Below are positions 7,026 through 8,358 of a DNA stretch of 8,358 nt, one piece after another. Within the stretch, counting starts at the first letter, position 1. Each line of letters starts with the position of its first letter. The stretch covers positions 1 through 8,358 of the forward strand of contig CALAKE010000771.1 in assembly GCA_937922775.1 (NCBI GenBank), given 5' to 3'. The notes under the pieces are model-generated. The model was not told the origin of the DNA. It did not search any database and worked only from the letters and a program-made list of their open reading frames with translations. This DNA comes from an uncultured bacterium (lineage in GTDB: Bacteria > Acidobacteriota > UBA890). A program made the translations under genes and the position numbers.

Positions 7026-7069
7026 GGAGACGGCCTGCTCCCTGGTACAGAGCGCAACAGGAGAAGCCC

Positions 7070-7867
7070 ATGGCTGAGGAAGAGCTCAACGGTTCCGGTG
7101 TTTCCGGAGATTCCCCGACCGAAGGCACCACCGGCTTGGCGGCGATCGTAGGGCCGACGATCAATGCAATCGTCGCACCTGCCAAGTGTTGGCAGGCTCT
7201 CGATGCCAAGCCCAAGCTTGCCATCTGGATCTTCGTCTGGGTGGCCGTGATCTACACGATTCTCGGAATCTGGAACCTGCCCATCACGACCCAGGCGACC
7301 ACGTCCACGACAGAATTCGCGCTGAGGGCGCAAGGTCGGGACATGTCTCCCGAAGATATGCAGCAAGCGATATCCATCACCTTGATCATGGTCAAGGTCA
7401 TGGCCTATGGGGGAGCGACCCTCTTTATCCTTGTGATGTTGCTGTTTCTCGCTCTGCTCATGTGGATGGGCGCCTCGATGCTCGGAGGGAGTGCGAAGTT
7501 CTCCCGCAGCTTTGGATTGGCGGCCGCGGGCGCTGTGATTCACCCTCTCGTGTACGGTCTCTACGCGTCCATCATTATTCACATGAACGTGCCCGAAATC
7601 CGTCGGCCACAGGACATGGCTCTGCTTACCCCTACAGTAGGGCCTCACCTGCTGGTCGACGCCGCGGAGACCCCCGCCTGGCTCTATGCGCTGCTGTTGC
7701 GGTTTGACCTATTCAATCTCTGGTGGGTCGTGCTGGTGGCCGGCGGGGCGCAGGTCTTGTTGCGGCTGAAGAAAGGCTCCGCGATTACCTTGTCTGTGGG
7801 GATCTGGATGCTCACCACCGTGATCGCCGTTCTCCTGGCGATGCTGCAGGGGTTGAGCGCGGGCTAG
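7070..7867 (+). CDS. Yip1-family multi-pass membrane protein of unknown function
   Basis: This 265-residue protein starts at ATG 7070 after AGGAGA (7059-7064), spacing five. A polar N-tail of about 45 residues is followed by some five hydrophobic segments: roughly 51-69, 112-137, 148-170, 212-231 and 240-260. The FDLFNLWWVVLVAGG segment (212-226) followed by a short Leu-rich turn and Lys-Lys resembles the bacterial Yip1 (YIF1/YIP) domain pattern. In eukaryotes Yip1 proteins act in vesicle traffic; in bacteria the role is not known. The loop between segments 1 and 2 (about 71-105) is polar and may lie outside the membrane core. No catalytic motif is seen. It stands between aroDE and the trp control region without overlapping either, and a strong hairpin pair follows its stop, so transcription probably ends after it. 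Confidence 0.8.
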   Translation: MAEEELNGSGVSGDSPTEGTTGLAAIVGPTINAIVAPAKCWQALDAKPKLAIWIFVWVAVIYTILGIWNLPITTQATTSTTEFALRAQGRDMSPEDMQQAISITLIMVKVMAYGGATLFILVMLLFLALLMWMGASMLGGSAKFSRSFGLAAAGAVIHPLVYGLYASIIIHMNVPEIRRPQDMALLTPTVGPHLLVDAAETPAWLYALLLRFDLFNLWWVVLVAGGAQVLLRLKKGSAITLSVGIWMLTTVIAVLLAMLQGLSAG

Positions 7868-7900
7868 GTCGTCCGAGCGAATAGAGCCAGCACGAGGTTG

Positions 7901-7918
7901 ATTCGCTGGAAAGCGAAT
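7901..7918 (+). other. Hairpin with a GNRA-type tetraloop after the Yip1 gene
   Basis: ATTCGCT (7901-7907) and AGCGAAT (7912-7918) form a perfect 7-bp stem closed by GGAA, which fits the stable GNRA tetraloop class. It begins 33 bases after the stop codon and ends two bases before the next hairpin. A role in 3'-end protection or termination is inferred. Confidence 0.5.
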
Positions 7919-7920
7919 GA

Positions 7921-7949
7921 GGGCCGCGTCGGGAAGACCGGCGCGGCCC
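7921..7949 (+). terminator. Strong GC hairpin, probable terminator without a U-tract
   Basis: The arms 7921-7932 and 7938-7949 pair over 12 bp, with one G-U pair (T7929-G7941) and a GAAGA loop. The outer eight pairs are GGGCCGCG with CGCGGCCC. No T-run follows, so it is not a textbook intrinsic terminator. Its place between the Yip1 stop and the trp promoter argues for insulating the two units. Confidence 0.5.
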
Positions 7950-7957
7950 CGGCCGTA

Positions 7958-7986
7958 TTGCCCTCTGGCGGGGGCGCTGTTACCAT
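7958..7986 (+). promoter_or_regulatory. Promoter of the trp leader/trpE unit
   Basis: The -35 TTGCCC (7958-7963) is followed by exactly 17 bases and the -10 TACCAT (7981-7986). A TG at 7978-7979 makes an extended -10. Each hexamer matches four of six sigma70 consensus bases. The predicted start near 7993 leaves about 35 bases before the leader ATG at 8028. No TrpR-like operator was recognised over it. Confidence 0.58.
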
Positions 7987-8027
7987 CGCCTGACACTTCA
8001 TTCGGAGTATCCCTCGGAGCATTCCCG

Positions 8028-8129
8028 ATGAGCGCGACCATCTCAGAAGGCCACGCAGGCTTCCGCGCTATCGCTCCGTCTGCGCCGGTCCCCTCCACCG
8101 TTTGGTTTTGGTGGTCTTGGAACAACTAG
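8028..8129 (+). CDS. trpL: trp operon leader peptide, 33 residues, four Trp in six codons
   Basis: A short frame starts at ATG 8028 with GGAG (8016-8019) eight bases upstream, and ends at TAG 8127. Its C-terminus is VWFWWSWNN. Trp codons lie at 8103, 8109, 8112 and 8118 (residues 26, 28, 29, 31), a density expected by chance only very rarely. It sits between a good promoter and trpE, as classical Trp-sensing leader peptides do. The peptide itself is probably not functional; its translation senses charged tRNA-Trp. At 33 residues it is longer than I recall for E. coli (14 residues). The first 24 residues have no special character. The frame is open further up (an ATG at 7917), but that start lies upstream of the promoter and inside the terminator hairpin region. 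An imperfect tandem repeat (TCGGAG at 8002 and 8014) places a second purine patch further upstream. Confidence 0.92.
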   Translation: MSATISEGHAGFRAIAPSAPVPSTVWFWWSWNN

Positions 8130-8155
8130 GGGCCGGCTTCCGCAGCTGACTTTTT
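8078..8155 (+). terminator. Candidate trp attenuator: bulged long stem followed by TTTTT
   Basis: The arm 8078-8093 can pair with 8129-8150. CCCC (8090-8093) pairs with GGGG (8129-8132), T8089 bulges, CCGG (8085-8088) pairs with CCGG (8133-8136), CTGCG (8080-8084) pairs with CGCAG (8141-8145) across a four-base bulge, and GT (8078-8079) pairs with AC (8149-8150) across a three-base bulge. TTTTT (8151-8155) follows at once. An inner stem CCACC (8095-8099) with GGTGG (8110-8114) encloses the first Trp codon. A competing small hairpin (8132-8150, core CGGCT/AGCTG) ends at the same T-run. The Trp codons lie inside the long stem's loop, so a ribosome stalled there would mask part of the left arm. 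Folds were read by eye, without energies. Confidence 0.5.
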
Positions 8156-8201
8156 CCTCACGAAATTCGACCGGAGGCTGAGCCGTCACGAGCGGTAGAG
8201 G
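8092..8201 (+). promoter_or_regulatory. Possible sequestration of the trpE ribosome binding site by the Trp-codon segment
   Basis: Leader bases 8092-8104 can pair antiparallel with 8189-8201: 12 of 13 positions pair, two of them G-U, with one C/A mismatch (8096/8197). The right side contains the trpE Shine-Dalgarno GAGG (8198-8201). The left side begins in the terminator arm and runs into the first Trp codon, so a ribosome stalled at the Trp codons would free the site. This is inference from complementarity alone. Confidence 0.35.
8197..8201 (+). promoter_or_regulatory. Shine-Dalgarno AGAGG that bears on the trpE start
   Basis: AGAGG is seven bases before an in-frame GTG at 8209 and thirteen bases before the ATG at 8215. 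Spacing favours GTG, which adds only Met-Pro before the ATG-encoded Met. The protein family does not decide between them. Confidence 0.5.
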
Positions 8202-8214
8202 TGTTCTTGTGCCC

Positions 8215-8358
8215 ATGAGAATCTTTCCCGAGTTCGAGGAGTTCGCGGCAGCAGCACGGCAAGGAAACCTGGTGCCGGTTTGCACTGAGCGTCTGGCGGA
8301 CCTGCTGACGCCGGTGGGGGCATACCTACGTCTTGCCGCGAACCTCGAGCGCCCCTTC
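8215..8358 (+). CDS. trpE: Anthranilate synthase component I, N-terminal 48 residues, cut by the window edge
   Basis: The frame from ATG 8215 is open to the window end. TrpE, with the glutamine amidotransferase TrpG, converts chorismate to anthranilate, the first committed step of tryptophan synthesis in the cytoplasm. The visible part, with GNLVPVCTERLADLLTPVGA at about residues 17-36 followed by YLRL, matches the TrpE N-terminal domain (VPV, AD, TPV-AY). This domain usually carries the tryptophan feedback site, whose later residues lie beyond the window. The catalytic chorismate domain is also outside, so PabB or another chorismate-using relative is not strictly excluded. The Trp-rich leader peptide directly upstream makes TrpE by far the best call. 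GTG 8209 is an alternative start. The rest of a trp operon is expected to the right but cannot be seen. Confidence 0.9.
   Translation, partial: MRIFPEFEEFAAAARQGNLVPVCTERLADLLTPVGAYLRLAANLERPF

Noticed and set aside
7917..8027. Longer version of the Trp leader peptide starting at ATG 7917
   Set aside because: It would run through the terminator hairpin and the predicted promoter. ATG 8028 has its own Shine-Dalgarno sequence and lies downstream of the predicted transcript start.
8100..8155. Classical four-segment E. coli-type attenuator downstream of the Trp codons
   Set aside because: There are only about 30 bases between the last Trp codon and the T-run, which does not fit segments 2, 3 and 4.
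8174..8200. GAG/TAG triplets before trpE resembling a TRAP (MtrB) binding site
   Set aside because: Only four or five triplets occur, with uneven spacing (3, 7, 3, overlapping). TRAP sites usually have around eleven at 2-3 base spacing, and a Trp-codon leader already explains the regulation.
1..8358. Mobile elements, CRISPR arrays, tRNA/rRNA genes or defence systems
   Set aside because: None was seen. The genes are tightly packed metabolic and transport functions, with no repeats longer than short hairpin arms noticed.

Overview
This window comes from a GC-rich bacterial chromosome, very probably a Gram-negative. The exporter-type hydrolase with a signal peptide and the general gene style fit this. 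The fused AroD-AroE enzyme, the GGT-like hydrolase subfamily and the Yip1-type membrane protein resemble what is seen in phyla such as Acidobacteriota, Gemmatimonadota, Myxococcota or Planctomycetota. The sequence alone does not decide between them. Coding density is high, every gene but one is on the + strand, and there are no transposases, phage genes, tRNA/rRNA genes or CRISPR repeats. It looks like ordinary core chromosome.

Layout. (1) At the left edge, the N-terminal part of a phosphohexomutase (phosphoglucomutase/phosphomannomutase superfamily) reads leftward out of the window. It has a good sigma70-like promoter in the 88-base divergent gap. (2) Rightward from the same gap come cutA (small trimeric CutA1 protein), an exported gamma-glutamyltransferase-family Ntn hydrolase, and an agmatinase-type ureohydrolase. 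(3) After a possible extended -10 promoter placed for a leaderless start, a CDF zinc/cation exporter overlaps by 4 bases a MoeB/ThiF-type E1-like adenylyltransferase. This in turn overlaps an aroDE fusion gene, so the three probably form one transcript. (4) Next is a Yip1-family membrane protein. (5) Two back-to-back hairpins follow. (6) The right edge holds the control region and first 48 codons of trpE (anthranilate synthase component I).

The most interesting part is the trpE control region, about 7950-8215. It contains a promoter (TTGCCC, 17-base spacer, extended -10 TGTTACCAT). Behind it is a 33-residue leader peptide with a good Shine-Dalgarno sequence and four Trp codons among six (ending VWFWWSWNN). 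The leader RNA can fold two ways: into a long bulged stem directly followed by TTTTT, or so that the Trp-codon segment pairs with the trpE Shine-Dalgarno region. The spacing leaves no room for the classical four-segment E. coli attenuator downstream of the Trp codons. The stalled ribosome may therefore itself block the terminator stem and/or uncover the trpE ribosome binding site.

Functionally, aroDE (shikimate pathway, steps 3 and 4) and trpE (first committed step to tryptophan) place the right half in aromatic amino acid synthesis, with the trp unit separately regulated by tryptophan supply. The other genes are housekeeping functions with no obvious single pathway.
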